A stretch of DNA of 64,000 nucleotides from positions 1,642,560-1,706,559 of the forward strand of contig NC_036458.1 of the NCBI RefSeq assembly GCF_002775205.1. The letters run 5' to 3'. This document shows, one piece after another, positions 12,981-42,850 of this stretch. Source of the DNA: Xiphophorus maculatus. Its lineage: Eukaryota; Chordata; Actinopteri; Cyprinodontiformes; Poeciliidae. Positions within the stretch are counted from its first letter, which is position 1; each line of letters begins with the position of its first letter. The notes beneath the pieces are model-generated. The model searched no databases. It saw only the letters and a program-made list of their open reading frames with translations, and had not been told where the DNA came from. Both the position numbers and the translations under genes were made by a program.

Positions 12981-15789
12981 CTTATAGGCTCAATTTTAGT
13001 TTTTGTTAATTTGTTAACTTTAGATAACTATAAAAAACTGGAAACATTTTGTTTCTTTGTAACAACTTGGTTCAGCTCAAAAATATCAGGCGTCACAGTA
13101 TAATGTATATTTCTAGAAGAAATATTGAAACCGACGCCCAGCACACGGTGAATGCTGGGGTAAAAATAGACAGAAACTATTTGCTTTATTTTCTAAAATA
13201 TGACATGAACACAAAATCCAAAGAGAAAACTTTATATTCCTACGCTCATAATTTGGGACAAACTTCATGAAACTATTAAGTACAATTGCAAAATGTTTTA
13301 ACACGTTAATTTCTATTAATTACATTTGATTCCACGTAATTGTTTTTTTTTTTTTTTTATGAACACAGGTTCTTGCTGGAACCTTTGTGTTGTGTTTCTG
13401 GTACTCCCACTAAATCTGACGCACAAGCAACAGTCGCAGACAGAGGCCTGGTCCCAGAGCTCAGTGATCTGTGAAGTGTGGATTCAGTGAAGTGCACATA
13501 AAGGTTTTAGGGACAGGTGGGAACCTGTAACACAGGTAGAAGATCTGCATCTGGTTTAAATCATTTGCAGGTTTCCTGCCTGTTCAGAAAAAACAGAAGT
13601 CATGTTTAGTTTCTGTTCAGGAAGTAAAAGAGTTGCCGTTAGACTGAGGATTTTTGTTCTGACAGCTGAAAGTGAGAAAAGACGGAGCGTACATCCGTCA
13701 CCTTCCTTCCCTCCCGCTCTGCAAGGCGGCGGCCATCAGTCAGCCTTCCTCTGCCGCAAAGGCCGACTTTCTGCCCGCACAGAGGCGAGGATGCAGATTT
13801 ACAACTTCAGCCTTTCTGTCCAAACTTCACCCTCCTTCCCTTCATCAGGCTCGCTGATCCGTGAAAGTTTAGCGAGGCAAATCGATGGAATAAAGCAGAA
13901 ACATGCCTCCTTGATTTGTGCCTTGCTGTGACAATAGATTAAAATCTAGTGGATTGAAAACATTTGGGCTTCAGTCAAAAGGCAAATTTTGATGGACCAT
14001 TTGTGAATTCAAACATGTTTTATGTTTCTGCATAAAAGTTTTCAGGATGTCTTCCTTCCTGAAACTTCCTGTTGAAAATAAATAAATACATTTCTTTTTT
14101 TTGTCCAAAAAAAATAAAGAAATCTCCTGGTCTTCCTTGAAGAATTTTCTACTACATATAAAGAAAAGATTTATTTTGAATCAACTCAAAGGCTGATTAA
14201 CCTGCCAATTTAAGATTATAAACACCAAACATTAATATACTAGCAGAAGCTAACATCTACAATTTTCAATATTTCTACTCTTTGGGGTTCAGCCAATCAG
14301 TGCCAAGGAAAATAAAAGGTGCTTTTGGATTGGCTGCTTTGCTTTAGCGTCAAGTAGCGTTGTGTTGAGGTATTTTAGCTTCCCACTTTACATTTTCTTT
14401 CAAATATTTCAGATGTATTCTATGAAAAAAACTCTTAAAAAGAAAAATGCGTTCTGTTCCAGTTCTCACCTGTAAACAACGTACTGCAGCTTTAACACCT
14501 GATGAAAACCTGAAACATCATGAAATCCTGCAGCTGGTTTACGTTTCACACCCGGCCCACCGACTCTGTTCCAGTTTCAGCTGAGAGAAGAGATCTGACC
14601 TTCAAACGACCTTCAGGCTGAACGCATGAATCAACTCCGACAAGATGGAGCGTCAGGTTCCGACACCAGAGTCCCATTTCACCTGAGAAGCAGCTCGTCT
14701 GAGCAGGTGTGAAATTAAATCATGACGGAGGTGATTTACAGTCGGAGAGCAGAAGAGCCGCCATGACGGCAGGATGGAGAGACGGATGGAGAGAGAGAGA
14801 GACGGATGGAGTTAATACACACGATCACTGATCAACTTACAGACACAAGTTGCAAGAATTATTAGTCATCTATGTTCATTAAAGGAAGGAAGAATTTATT
14901 CTGGCTTCATTTCACATTTAAAAAACTTTATTTGCAGAAAAATGAAAGTTATTCTGTATTTTTTTTTAAAACAGAGCCTAGAAAATGGAGACGGTGAAAA
15001 ACGTGGAGGTGACCTTCTGAGTGGAAGTGATTTAGGTTTCGGTGCTGATATGAGCGGCTGCTGGACGCAGATACAGACCGAACGTTCGATTAGCAGCAGG
15101 GGAAACATTTCAGCAGCGGGCTGAATGACCTGCAGGTCACCGACGGTTACCGCCAGAAAATATGGACAACATTTACGGAAATAAATTAATATTAATGCAA
15201 ACATTATGCTGCAGGGAAACATGAAGAAACGAGAGGCAGGTAGCAAGATTTTATTCGATATTACAAAAAAATCAGCAATGGTTGAACAAAATGTGTTTTT
15301 AGATTTAGGTCATTATTATATGCAAACATATGAGATATAAATATGCCACAGTAGGTAATAAATTTAGGCAAAACTTAGCATCAATTTGTCCTTCCCAGGT
15401 GAATCAGAGACTGAGCTGAAGCTGCAGCTCTTTATATTGAGTGTTTGAGCCCAATAACATGATAAACTCAGTTAAATCCACAGCTAAACAGAATCTGCAA
15501 CTGCTCTGAGAGAGAAGTTAATGACTAATGAATTATTAAAGCGCTGTCTGTTGTTATGATCCAAGAGGTTGTTAAATACGTTCTGTTTACTGGAGCACAA
15601 AGAGCTCCCCCTTTTCAAGATAACAGCATTTATGTGGGAATGTGAGGCTGGCTACAGATTATTTTCTTTCGTTATTTTCCAGAATGTTTGGCAACTAATC
15701 TTTTAGTTGTAGATAAGTTTCCAAAAACAACGTTGAAATTCTCATTAGCCAGCAAAGTAACAACTAATGAGCTTCTGGCAGTTTTCATA

Positions 15790-15985
15790 ACCGATATGAT
15801 TCAATCTGAGACCAAAACTGCAACATCTGTTGCATTTCCAGCTGCTGTGGTTCATTGGGTCAAACCTTTGCCAACACTCTGAGAAACCTGTTGCCCTCCT
15901 GACCTGTGGGGGCGCTGCACCAAGAACCACTGAAAAAAATGACATGAAAACCTCAGAAAAAGACACTGAAATGGAGTGGCATCAG
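15790..15985 (+). repeat. Short dispersed repeat, copy 1 of 3
   Basis: Contains CCAGCTGCTGTGGTTCA and CTGTGGGGGCGCTGCACCAA followed by GAACCACTGAAA. The same text recurs at 30,655-30,770 (same orientation) and, inverted, at 31,260-31,370. Open frames here are shadows. It looks like part of a non-autonomous DNA transposon. Confidence 0.6.
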
Positions 15986-16065
15986 ATTTCTGCAGTTGCA
16001 GGTTTTGTCTTTTGTCTCTTATGATGGCATAATAGGATCAGTGTATATAGAATAAAAAAAGTGTG

Positions 16066-16269
16066 GGGCGTGCCGTGGTGGCGTAGGGGTTAGCGCGACC
16101 CACATTTGGAGGCCTCAAGTCCTCGACGCGGCTGTCGCGGGTTCGACTCCCGGACCCGGCGACATTTACCGCATGTCTTCCCCCCTCTCCCTCCCCCTTT
16201 CCTGTCAGCCTACTTCATGAAAAGGGACACTAGAGCCCACAAAAAGACCCCCTGGAGGGGTCACAAAAA
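16066..16269 (+). mobile_element. tRNA-derived SINE with perfect 17-bp target duplication
   Basis: The head carries Pol III promoter boxes: an A-box-like TGGCGTAGGGGTTAGCG and a B box GGGTTCGACTCC. A tRNA-unrelated body follows. The identical 17-mer AGAATAAAAAAAGTGTG lies immediately before (16,049-16,065) and after (16,270-16,286). The perfect duplication and intact boxes point to a fairly recent insertion. Two relatives are at 16,410 and 39,407. Confidence 0.9.
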
Positions 16270-16409
16270 AGAATAAAAAAAGTGTGAAACATTTTTTAGA
16301 TTAATCCCTCAAATTAAAAAAAACACAAGGAAAATTTAAAGCAATTTACTTCCATTGCAGTAAAATTATATTGGTACCAATTTCATCCTGAGATACAAAG
16401 TCCCTATCA

Positions 16410-16596
16410 GTGTGCCGTGGTGGCGCAGGGGCAAAGCACGACCCACGTATTGAGGCCGTAGTTCTCGTGATGATGGTCGCAGGTTCGATTCCTGGCCTGG
16501 TGACATTTGCTGCATGTCTTCCCCTTTTCTCATTACCCTGTTTCCTGTCAAACTACTTTCAAATAAAGGCCACTAGAGCCAACTAAACCTTAAAAA
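16410..16596 (+). mobile_element. tRNA-derived SINE, older copy of the same family
   Basis: Same order of parts as the copy 150 bp upstream: GTGCCGTGGTGGCGCAGGGG head, B box GGTTCGATTCC, GCATGTCTTCCCC body. It is more diverged, and flanked by AAAGTCCCTATCA and AAAGTCTCTATCA, a 13-bp duplication with one difference. Confidence 0.85.
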
Positions 16597-16655
16597 AAAG
16601 TCTCTATCACATTTCATTCATGAAACTGCAGTTGGGACCGCTCAATCAATCCAAA

Positions 16656-16697
16656 GGCCCAAAATGGCCCCCGCGCCACACTTTGAACACCCCTGTT
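16656..16697 (+). repeat. Terminal fragment of a hAT-like element
   Basis: Reads CCAAAATGGCCCCCGCGCC, then CACTTTGAACACCCCTG, the kind of end seen on common fish hAT-like elements. A related fragment is at about 368-412. Only the end is seen. Confidence 0.4.
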
Positions 16698-16699
16698 CT

Positions 16700-19600
16700 C
16701 TGAGATCTTAACGCCGCCTGGAGCAAATTTTCCTGTCTGATAAAATAAATTCATGATTTTAGAGTCTCTTGTTGTTTTGAGGCAGAAATAAAGATAAAAC
16801 CTTTTTATTTATAAAGAATCTTAAAAATAAGACGCTATAAAGTTGATGTTATATAAAGTTACAAATGTTTTCACTGTTAGAGGCAGTGACAGTCAGAAAC
16901 AGACGCTGTCGTCACTCTTCAGACTTGTACTCAAGCCAGTCGGGTATTAGCAATGCTAATGAAATGAATCAGGATTAGGTTTGTTTAGAATAAGGTTAGG
17001 GTTTATTTTGTTACGTAATGTCCTGAGGGGAACGCAGTGAGCGTGTGTGAGTGTTTTCAGGCTGTATTTATTCCTTTTAATGAATGTTTAAGTTAATAGG
17101 ATCAGGAACAGCTGGAGGGATTCGACTTTGCTGCTAACTTTATCCGATGGGTTGGAGTCATCAAACATGGGAAGCACTGTTGTCATGCAAAGAAATGAAA
17201 GTGCAAATAATTATACAAAATGTTGTGTAAAAGTCATCAGTCAAGAATCATTTTGCTGTATTTTCCTTCCTAACAGCCAGAGTTTTTCTCTAGATTCACT
17301 TTTTAAGTATTATTTTGTTAGTTAAGGCCCTGAACTCCATTCATGAATGAAAATGCTCCTAAACTCAGGGAATGAACCATAACATGACCCGTTAATAAGG
17401 ACGTAATGTGAACATTTTCCAAAGAAGTTTCAAAAAGCCTCATTGGTGCAATGTGATTATTCTTAAAAGAATTGATTTATTTGTCTTGGAAACTACAGTT
17501 TGAAGACAATGTATCATTGAGAATCCATTTTTTAGCCCTTTTGTTGTGTAATTGGAGTCTCTGGGGGAGCAGAAAAGTCTCCTGGTGCTGCGTAGATATC
17601 TTTATATTTATTCTGTTTGGTTCATATTTTTCAATCTGTTCAGGTTTTTTTATTGGTACAGTTTTTTCTGCAGAAGGTCACAGAAATCTGGCTAACCAGT
17701 TTTGCAATCCCATGATTTTGTTTGCCTCATTTTCAAGGATGAAAAAATTACAAGTGGATAAATCAAAATGTTTGGCTGTTGTGTGTATGAACCCTCATTA
17801 CGTCGCCCTGCAGCTTTCAAAGTGCCTCTCTAAATTTGAAATTCAAAACTTAGTCTGATTGATGGATTGTTTTCCTTCTGAAACAACAGACTCAACAATT
17901 TGCTAGGATGCTAAACTGAAAACAGACTTCATTTAGTGTTTAGTGTTTATACGACATCCTGGCGATCGTTTTGCTAGCAGTAGCATCTTGCCTCTTGCTA
18001 ATGTTAGCGCTGTGTGCTAGCTGTTAGCTCCTGGAGGACATAGCTGTACTTGTTTTGTGCTGTATTACATAAACATTTTGGTATTGTTTTTGGTTTTGAA
18101 AACGCAAACAATACAATCGCATTCAGTGATGTGCTTATCACTATTAAACTACAAAAACGGCCGAACAGAGTGCAGTGGAGTGGAGTGTGACCTGAAGGGG
18201 GCGGGGTCTGAAGTGCCCCAGCTGGATTTAAAGAGACGGCACCAAAACGAGATCAGGAGTGAAAGAGGAGCCGGTGGAACGACAATGAACAAAAACCCAA
18301 AACTCTTCAGTTCCGCTTTATATAGACCAGTTTAATGATTTAAAAGCATGGACCTAGCCCCGCCTTCAAGGTGCAGCTCCTCCCCCACTCAGCTCCTTCA
18401 GCCTAGCCACCAGCTATTAGCAAACATCTAATTGCTGAGCTCATTAACGGAGCCATGCTGGTAAAACGTTAAAGGGTTAATAGAGGAGCCATGTTGTGAT
18501 GACTTCCTGAAGGCAGTTTCAGGAAGAACAGGAGTTTTTAAAGAAACAGAAGCCCAATTTCAAGGCGTTAAATTACAAAATCTAATTTATTTTAAGTCAT
18601 ATCTGATAAATGCTACATTTTCATGACAATTGAAGGTAACATAGTTACTTGATTGTGATATAGAATGGCACAACGTGTCTGAAAAATAAACAATACTACC
18701 CTTTTACTATTCTATTGGTTATTTTTTGTTCCTCCTTTGCTTCTCCACTGAGTGAGTAGGAACACAGGCACAAGGGGAAGGTCCATGTTCAAATATGGAA
18801 TATGAATGAAAGTTTATATCTTTTTGTTTCAGAGCTGTATCCCAGATTTAATAGAACTGAGCTGTTTACCGCTCCAGTTCCTGCTGCAGCTCAAAAATAT
18901 CTCGTAAATATTTAACTTGACAAAAAATAAAAGTGCATTTTGTTACATTTGTGCTGCTTTTTTGTTGTTGTGGAAGTAAATGTTGAAATATCATGTAAAA
19001 AAAGCAGCAAAATTAAAGCTAAAATTAAAGAAAAAGGGTTAAAATGGCTGATAGTCATTTGTTTGTATAACATTAGTGCATTTTGACAAATTTCCTATGG
19101 AAGAAGATGATTTGACTGACTAAAATAAGAGCAAAGCACAAAAATATTTAAGTTTCATTATTGAAATGTGAGTCCCTAGGATGTGACGAATACATTAATG
19201 TCAGAAAATAAAGTTTTATTTAATGTTTTAATAAACAGCATCTTAGAAGAGTTTTCCTTCAGACTCTTCAACAGTGTGTCCCCAAAAAACTCCCCAAACA
19301 CAAAACGCTCCAGTCTGGAGTTCTTGTTGTTTATTATCTTCACTTCACACCCTGCGATGGCTTCGGCGCTGTGTGTGTGAGCGCTTTGCAGGGGTGTGTT
19401 GATGATGTTCAGCCTGGGGTCGTATTGCGTTACCTGCTGCTGCAGTGAGCCGTGTTAACTCGGACGTCGTGATCTACCTGCTGGTGCAGCTATTTAATTC
19501 AGGCTGCAAACAAAGACGGGGCGAAGGAGAAAAAAACGCAGATGGCCTGATCCATCCGGTGGGAAATCTCCAACATGGCGTCTGCCCAACAACACTCCCA

Positions 19601-20220
19601 AATATGTGTGGATGCGTTTGTGGGAGCAGCAGAGGGAGGCTGCAGCTCTTTATGAGTTGCAGCTCTATTCTGGTGGATTAAGGAAACTCTGCAGCACAAA
19701 AAACCTGGCAACAAATATTTGGTGTGTTTTCTAATTAAAGTTACTGTTCAGACTCTTGTTCTCTGTTTCAGTCTTAGCTTATATTTATTGCTTGGCAACA
19801 TGTTTCAGACTCTTCTTAAAAAAATAAACCCCAAATCAACTTTTTTTGCTGACAAACTGTCTAAATAGAATATTTAAGGTTCTACCTTTATGTTTGTGAC
19901 ACGTCTGCAGAAAAGAACATTTTTACAATCATGTATGATCGAGCTGATAATGTTGAGAGCGGCATTAACTGGACTGCCACTTTGGCTCCGTTCACACAAC
20001 CACCAAATACAACTTTATTTTTTTACAGTCAGTCTAAACGGCCCAATTCTGATCTTTTTATCCACTAAAATATCTAATTTGTTTCATATGGAACTAAATC
20101 AGATGTGTTGGTTTTCAAAGCATCACCAGTCTGAGCGGTCATGTTGCCATGAGGCACGCCTCATCATTTACGGCAGAAGAAACCAGACAATTCTTCTGTT
20201 TTTCTTCGTATAGAAAGTAC
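16700..20220. other. Spacer with no supported gene
   Basis: AT-rich sequence with scattered short open frames and GCTA-rich words (17,960-18,040). No protein family, RNA gene or well-bounded element is recognised. Confidence 0.4.
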
Positions 20221-20760
20221 GCCTGGCTCCATGCTGATGTGTTCAGCTCCGTTAACTTTCTGGAAATCTGTTTCGCAGCTTCCTAAAGGTTACCAAATAC
20301 TTTGACGTCTTTCGGTTAAAGAAAATAACACAATTTTAGTGTTAAAAATACATTTTAATGTGTCACAAAATAACACGACCGAAACGCCACCAGACAAAGA
20401 CACAAACCTGCAGTTTTTGTTAACATTTCATAAGTTTTTTATTGAAGGAAACTGATCTGGAAAATTTTTATTTTACTTGATTTTGTTATTTTTGTTATAT
20501 GAATTGTCATTTTCATCCTTAAAATACCAAAATGATCACTTAACTTTATATTTTGGTCCATCTGATGATGTCATATTTAAATAATAAATTATTGATCATT
20601 TAATCAGTTACTTGAGACTTGAGTAAACTTTTTACCAAATGCTTTCTTACTCTAACTTGAGTAATTTCTTGGACGGATAATTTTTACTTTTACTTGAGTA
20701 AAAATGTTTTGAAGTAGTTCTGCTCTTACTTGATTATAGTTTCCGGTTTCTCTGCCCAGC
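20221..20760 (+). repeat. Dispersed repeat, copy A of a nearby pair
   Basis: Text such as GCTGATGTGTTCA, TTTCTGGAAAT, AAGAAAATAACA, AATTTTAGTGTTAAAA and TTTTACTTTTACTTGAGTA recurs in the same order and orientation at 22,825-23,290. The ACTTGAGTA words are common in teleost DNA-transposon ends. Two insertions of one family are more likely than a local duplication, because flanks differ. Confidence 0.6.
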
Positions 20761-20779
20761 GCTGTGGTTCCGGTCCGCT

Positions 20780-22820
20780 CTGGTTCCGGACGTCCACTGA
20801 AGCTTCAGCAGTAGCAGAAATATTAGTTTAGTTATGGAAATCAAGGTTTCCACTGTTGGACATTTTGCGTTGTTTTCGGCGGCCATTAATTCTGCCGCAA
20901 ACAGAGCGCCGCTGTGTGACGTCATCTACGTTCTTCTTCTGTGCCTGCGGTTCGCTTTGAGAGCGTAAACCGTCCCAAAGATGATGATTGCGGTCACATT
21001 TAATTAGTAACATGACTGACCAAACAAAAATTATTATATTTCTGCAAAAACTGAGACATAAGCATCGGCTCTGCTGTGTGAAGGTCGCTGACGCGCCTCA
21101 CAGCTGATTGGTGGAGAAGCTGCTTATCAAACTTGTTAGCAACCATCTTAACTGTTGGAAATAAAATCATTTGTTATGAGGATTGTACACTTGACTGGAA
21201 TTTCAATTTAGTTTTTTAAATTAATTCACCCTCGTTACAGTTTCACTTGGCAGGCAGGTTTCTATTTTGTTCACCTTTCATCCTGTTTCCCGCTCAAACT
21301 TTGTCTTATTTTTATATTTCAGCTCTGAGGCGTTGGAGGATCTTTTTGCTTTGGACAGTTAAGTATTTATTGGGTTCTTTTTCTTCCCAAAGTCAAACCG
21401 CGGCCAGGAGCCGCTCTTATCTGGTTGATTTCTTGGTGCTGTTGCAATAACAAAACTACAGAAACGGAGCATTAATACTTCCGGCTCTCCGCCTCTGAAG
21501 GCAGATTCATCTCACAGCGTAACCTCGCATTCATCAACAGTTTTCTGTTCACTTTATCGACTCCTGTGAAGCTTTGTCAGTCTGAATCGGAGGCACCGCC
21601 GTACGTCACCTATACAGCACACGGTGGCAGCGGCGTATCGATCTGGAGGTGGAGCTGTAAAATGGGCGCTGATGGATCGGTGAGGTGGGCGGCGGCTCGG
21701 CCTCGTCATCGGGGCTTTTCATGCCAGATCATCAGCAAGAAGAACCTTCTGCATATCCACCGTTCCTGCAAAATGTTCCAGAGTTGCAGAAAGAAAGAGC
21801 AGCTGTTTTACCTGCAGAGCTCAGAATATGGAATGAAACGAGACAAGCTTCTCGTCTCTTTCATCTCTTTTTTAATTTGATTTATTGATTTGAAGGCGAG
21901 CCTTGATATTTGGGGGAAACTCCCTGAAGCATGAGGTTGATACAGAATGTTAAAGTGGGTGAAATCTGAAAAAGTAAAATCTAAAGCCTTAAGTCTCTGC
22001 GGCAGAAACTTTTATCACCACCATATCGAGTTCAGGCTGGGTCTATTTCCTGAACGGGTCTGGTGACAAAGATATTTCTGACAGTAACTCTCATTTTTCC
22101 CTATAGTAGATAATGCAAAAAAAAAAAAGGGGGGACGAGGGGGGTGGGTGGGAATCATGTCAGTGATAGATGCAAAAGGTTACATGAAATATGTTCATAA
22201 TTTAGCCATGGCGCTGGCGCTCATCATCTATCAGCCAATCAGAGGAGACGTTCAGGCTTTGGAGTGACAAGCCCCGCCTAGTAGGGAGCGGTTACGTATG
22301 TGGCGCTTTGGGAAAATTACAGTTGGCCATTTTACTGAAGAGTTTTGGATTCAACATACATATTTTTAAGAACTGTGATGCTGTGAGTGAAGTGAAAAAA
22401 CAAAAACAAACCTCATCCTCATGTCACTTCCTGTCGTTTTCTTCGTCTTTCCGCCAGTAGCAACATCCAGCTGGTGATCACGTGACTCGTCTGATGTAAA
22501 AACAGAGAAAGTGTTTGGATATGGCTGTAAAACCAGTTTATCTAAATTAGCATGTTTCCTTTAAGAACATTTATTTTGGTAATTTCAGTTTGCAACATTC
22601 TACGATTAATGGAAATGCAGTTACTGTGTGCTCCCATTTTGTATTTATATATATTATATTTTATAATATACATATATTTTCTCATGTATTGGAACAGATA
22701 ACTGTGTTTTTAAAAAGTCCCTCTGGCTTTCTGAGCCTCTGCTGCTGTTAGTGACGCGTGTTAAAGGTTTTTCTCCGGCTCAGGTTGTGGATGGAGCTGC
22801 TGGTCTCTGCTCTCTGTTTT
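20780..22820. other. Spacer with no supported gene
   Basis: Holds a 10,410-like repeat piece near 20,880-20,960, an A-rich/G-rich run at 22,118-22,150 and GC-balanced stretches near 21,560-21,720 with overlapping open frames of unknown meaning. No exon of a known family is recognised. Confidence 0.35.
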
Positions 22821-22824
22821 CCTC

Positions 22825-23290
22825 CACGCTGATGTGTTCAACTGTTAACGTTCTGGAAATTTGTTTCAACAGTTAAACAGATTCCTAACAATGATAAACT
22901 GTTTTCATGTCTTTCAGCAAAAGAAAATAACAATTTTAGTGTTAAAAGTGCACTAAAAACACACACACAGAGACACACACCTGCAGTTTTAAAGTTTCAT
23001 AAGTTTTATATTAAAAGAAACTGATATGGAAAATTTTCTCTTGCCTATTTTTTTTGTTACTTATATGAATTATTGTCATTTTGGTCTTTAAAATGCCAAA
23101 AATGTCCATTTAACTTTACACTTTGGTCTGTCTGATGATGTAATTTTTAAATAGAATTAGATAATTTGATCAGTTATTCAGTACTTTGGTAGACTTTTGA
23201 CCAAATACGGTTTTATTCTTTGAGTAATGTCTTGGACTTTTTACTTTTACTTGAGTATAATTTTGGGGTTCTCTACCCACCTCTGATGTT
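22825..23290 (+). repeat. Dispersed repeat, copy B of a nearby pair
   Basis: Second copy of the family at 20,221-20,760. It ends with CTACCCACCTCTG about 300 bp before the gsg1l start codon, so it abuts the promoter region. Confidence 0.55.
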
Positions 23291-23339
23291 GCTGTTCTTC
23301 TGTTTTACATAATAAGTGTATCGTGTGAAACAGATGTTT

Positions 23340-40132
<16,793 letters not shown>

Positions 40133-40248
40133 GGCCTGGTGGCTCTGGACCGTTTTCCTCAGCAGACCCCGCTCAACAACAGAACTGGAGCAGAAATCAA
40201 ATGGAAACGTACGGATTTAACGTGACAGATGCTGTTTGTTTTTGTCAA

Positions 40249-40254
40249 AATAAA
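40249..40254 (+). terminator. gsg1l: gsg1l polyadenylation signal
   Basis: AATAAA 117 bases after the stop codon, the first in the 3' region. Confidence 0.7.
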
Positions 40255-41274
40255 TGATGTCAGTCTAAAATGTGAGCGACTGATTGAAGTAGACGTTGTC
40301 TGTCCAGTGTCCAACCATTTCTCAACATTTTTAAGACGTTAGCAGTTGAGTTCTTTTAAATTTTGATGATCAGAATCTGCTGTAGCAGGAAGTTCATTGA
40401 TATAAAGAAATACGAAGAGGCAGAACAACAACAGCAGAGAAAATTCAGAAAAGTTTTAAATGTTACTAAAATGGCTACATGGCACAGCCCTGTCAGGAAA
40501 AGATGGTTGCCGTGGTGATTCCCACCTTTTCTGGGCAATGCAGTAAAACCTTTACAATTTAACACATATTAGCTGTCTTTTATTCACCTTATTAAGTATT
40601 TTAATGCTGACTCACTGGTTGCTGTGATAAAAAGCAGCAACTTCTACAAAATAATCTGATGAGATTATCTGATGAATTTAGATTTAAATGAAATAATCCG
40701 ATAGAGAAAACAGAAGGATGCTGCTGTGTGTCTCCGCCGGAGGAAACTGTATGAGTTGTGTAATGTTTTGGTGGATTGTAAACAGCAGGGATTAAATTGG
40801 CTGAGAATCGCCGTGGTAACGGGGGGGTTGGGGTCAATGTTAATCCAAACACAAGTTGCAAAGCCCTGTGCCGCCTGGCTGCAAACTGCCGGTTTGTGCC
40901 GGATCTTAATGTTCTCTGATGTAAAACGAGCTGAAAACATTTGAACACGTTGTGTTTTCTCTCTCTTTGTCCAGCTCCGTTCCCAGTAAAGTTTCTAACT
41001 GCAGCCTGAAAGACTGTGAGGAAAAACCTTTTCAAGACTTTGGGGATTTTTGTATGATGTCGACTTTTTTAGGTTTTTAGTCTAGTGATTATTTATGTAT
41101 TTAACCAACATACTATTAACGTAACACCTAGCTTAGCTAGTGCTGCTCTGAGCTCTGAAGTTCTCGTCTGAGATGGAAATTAATCTTGAATTTTATTCAG
41201 AAATCAAACTCCAGTTTTGACAACATACAACAATCTAACAATATACAACACAATCTAAAGTTGAAATTTATGTA

Positions 41275-41710
41275 TAGAGCTAAATTTGGTCCATAAAGTT
41301 AGCTCAAATATTTTTTTAAAGAGAAAATTAATTTTGAAGATGGAAAAAATTTTTATTGAAAAACAATTTTGAAACTGAAAACAAATGAAATAATAATTTA
41401 GAAACTGAAAAAGTTTGGAAACAGAAAAAAAAAATTACGGTACTGAAAAAAAGTTTGAAACTCCTTTTCAGATTTATGTCTTTTTCTAGCAAATATTCAA
41501 CTTTTCAAACTCAGAAATTTCCTGGTTTTTTCTAACAAAAAAAATGAATCTCAAAAATTGCGTTTTTTTTCTAGCAAATTTTAAACCTTTCAAACTCAGA
41601 AATTTCTGATTTTTAAAGAAAATCTCAATGTTTTTTTCTACCTTTTTTATGTTTCAAATTCATTCATGTCACATTTTCTGAGTTTTTTTTTTTGCAGAAA
41701 TTTTCCAGCA
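41275..41710. repeat. Low-complexity GAAACTGAAAA/CAGAAATTT repeat, copy 2
   Basis: Starts AGAGCTAAATTTGGTCC and continues with degenerate GAAACTGAAAA then TCAAACTCAGAAATTTC words. Same family as 27,870 and 62,985. Confidence 0.5.
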
Positions 41711-42479
41711 GTAGCCCTGATATGCTGTTGTGCATTTTAACCATTTTTATAGAAACGCGTCATGTTTTAGGCCTGGGGCGTAATGAACACACACGTATTC
41801 TGGTAAGACACGATGCTCTTGTGCAGCGATGACACAAACCTGTTGTTTGTTGCTAAATGAGGTACGGCTCTTTCACAGTCCTTGGAGAAAGCATTAGAGT
41901 TCTGTCTGCGCCTCCTGAGCCTAATGAGGCCTGATGATGGCAATGCTTCATCTCAAGGTGGAACTGCATATTTCAGTCAGCAGCACAAACAAACTGACTG
42001 ACTGTGTGACCTTCTCCTTTGAAGACGGCGCAGTTGTTAGCAGCATAAACATGCCGCAGGTTAGAAACACAAATAATCAACAGGGGGTCTGAAGGAGGAA
42101 CAGAGGAGTGAAAGTCTGGATTTCCATCATGAGTCGAGTATAATCAAACACTTTACTTCCAGATAATAACAGTCAGTGGCTTGTTTTTACCTCCTGAAGT
42201 GAACCAGGCTGAACTCTGTTCTGTTTGGGCGTCTCAGTTTGTTTCTGTTCATGTTAACAGCTGCTTTTTTTTCTCACAAAATAATTACTTTAACTTAAAT
42301 ACAAAAATTTGTACAGAATTAAATATTTTTAATTGAGTTAAACTGACAAAATAAGCATAATTTTCAATTCAAAACCCCTTTTTGTTGCAAAATTGTTAAA
42401 TAAGTAGACATAAATAGATATATGAGCGCAACAACAAAGATATTTATCCATTTAAAACTGTTATTTAGGTAATTTAAGC

Positions 42480-42850
42480 ATCAGATTGGAGCAAAGTTCA
42501 TCTTTCCAGAGTTTCAGGAAGCCCTGATTATAAATGGAGCTTCTTTAGAAATGTGGGCTGTGAATGCTGACATTAGCATTAGCTGCTACATGTTTAGCAT
42601 TGAGATGCTATTTTAGGCTAAATGGCTTTGCTCCCTCCTTTTAGTACAACTTTAACACAACAATAGTACTTTCCAGCGTCCAATGAAATCAGTTTAGAAG
42701 AAGAAATTAATCCAAACAGGGCCAAAAGAGGCGACTTCTTCCATCAGTTGTTAGCGGATGCTGCTTGTGCGTCAGATTTACCGGTGTACCGGAAACAAGC
42801 CACAAGGGTTCCGGCTCCAAATGTTTGTATTAAAACTAATTTTAAAAAAT
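42480..42850 (-). repeat. Dispersed repeat, inverted relative of 7,740-8,100
   Basis: CAGATTGGAGCAAAGTTCAT, CCAGAGTTTCAGGAAGC, GTTAGCGGATGCTGCTTG and GTGCGTCAGATTTACC match the reverse of the copy at 7,740-8,100. Confidence 0.55.

Larger units (their letters stand above)
11450..16048. other. Spacer with no supported gene
   Basis: Contains a dispersed repeat at 12,470-12,980 (listed separately) and a GC-richer block at 13,640-13,900 whose open frames match nothing known. No gene is supported. Confidence 0.4.

Noticed and set aside
16071-16160. tRNA gene suggested by A- and B-box-like text
   Set aside because: No tRNA cloverleaf; the head of a SINE with a body and target duplication.
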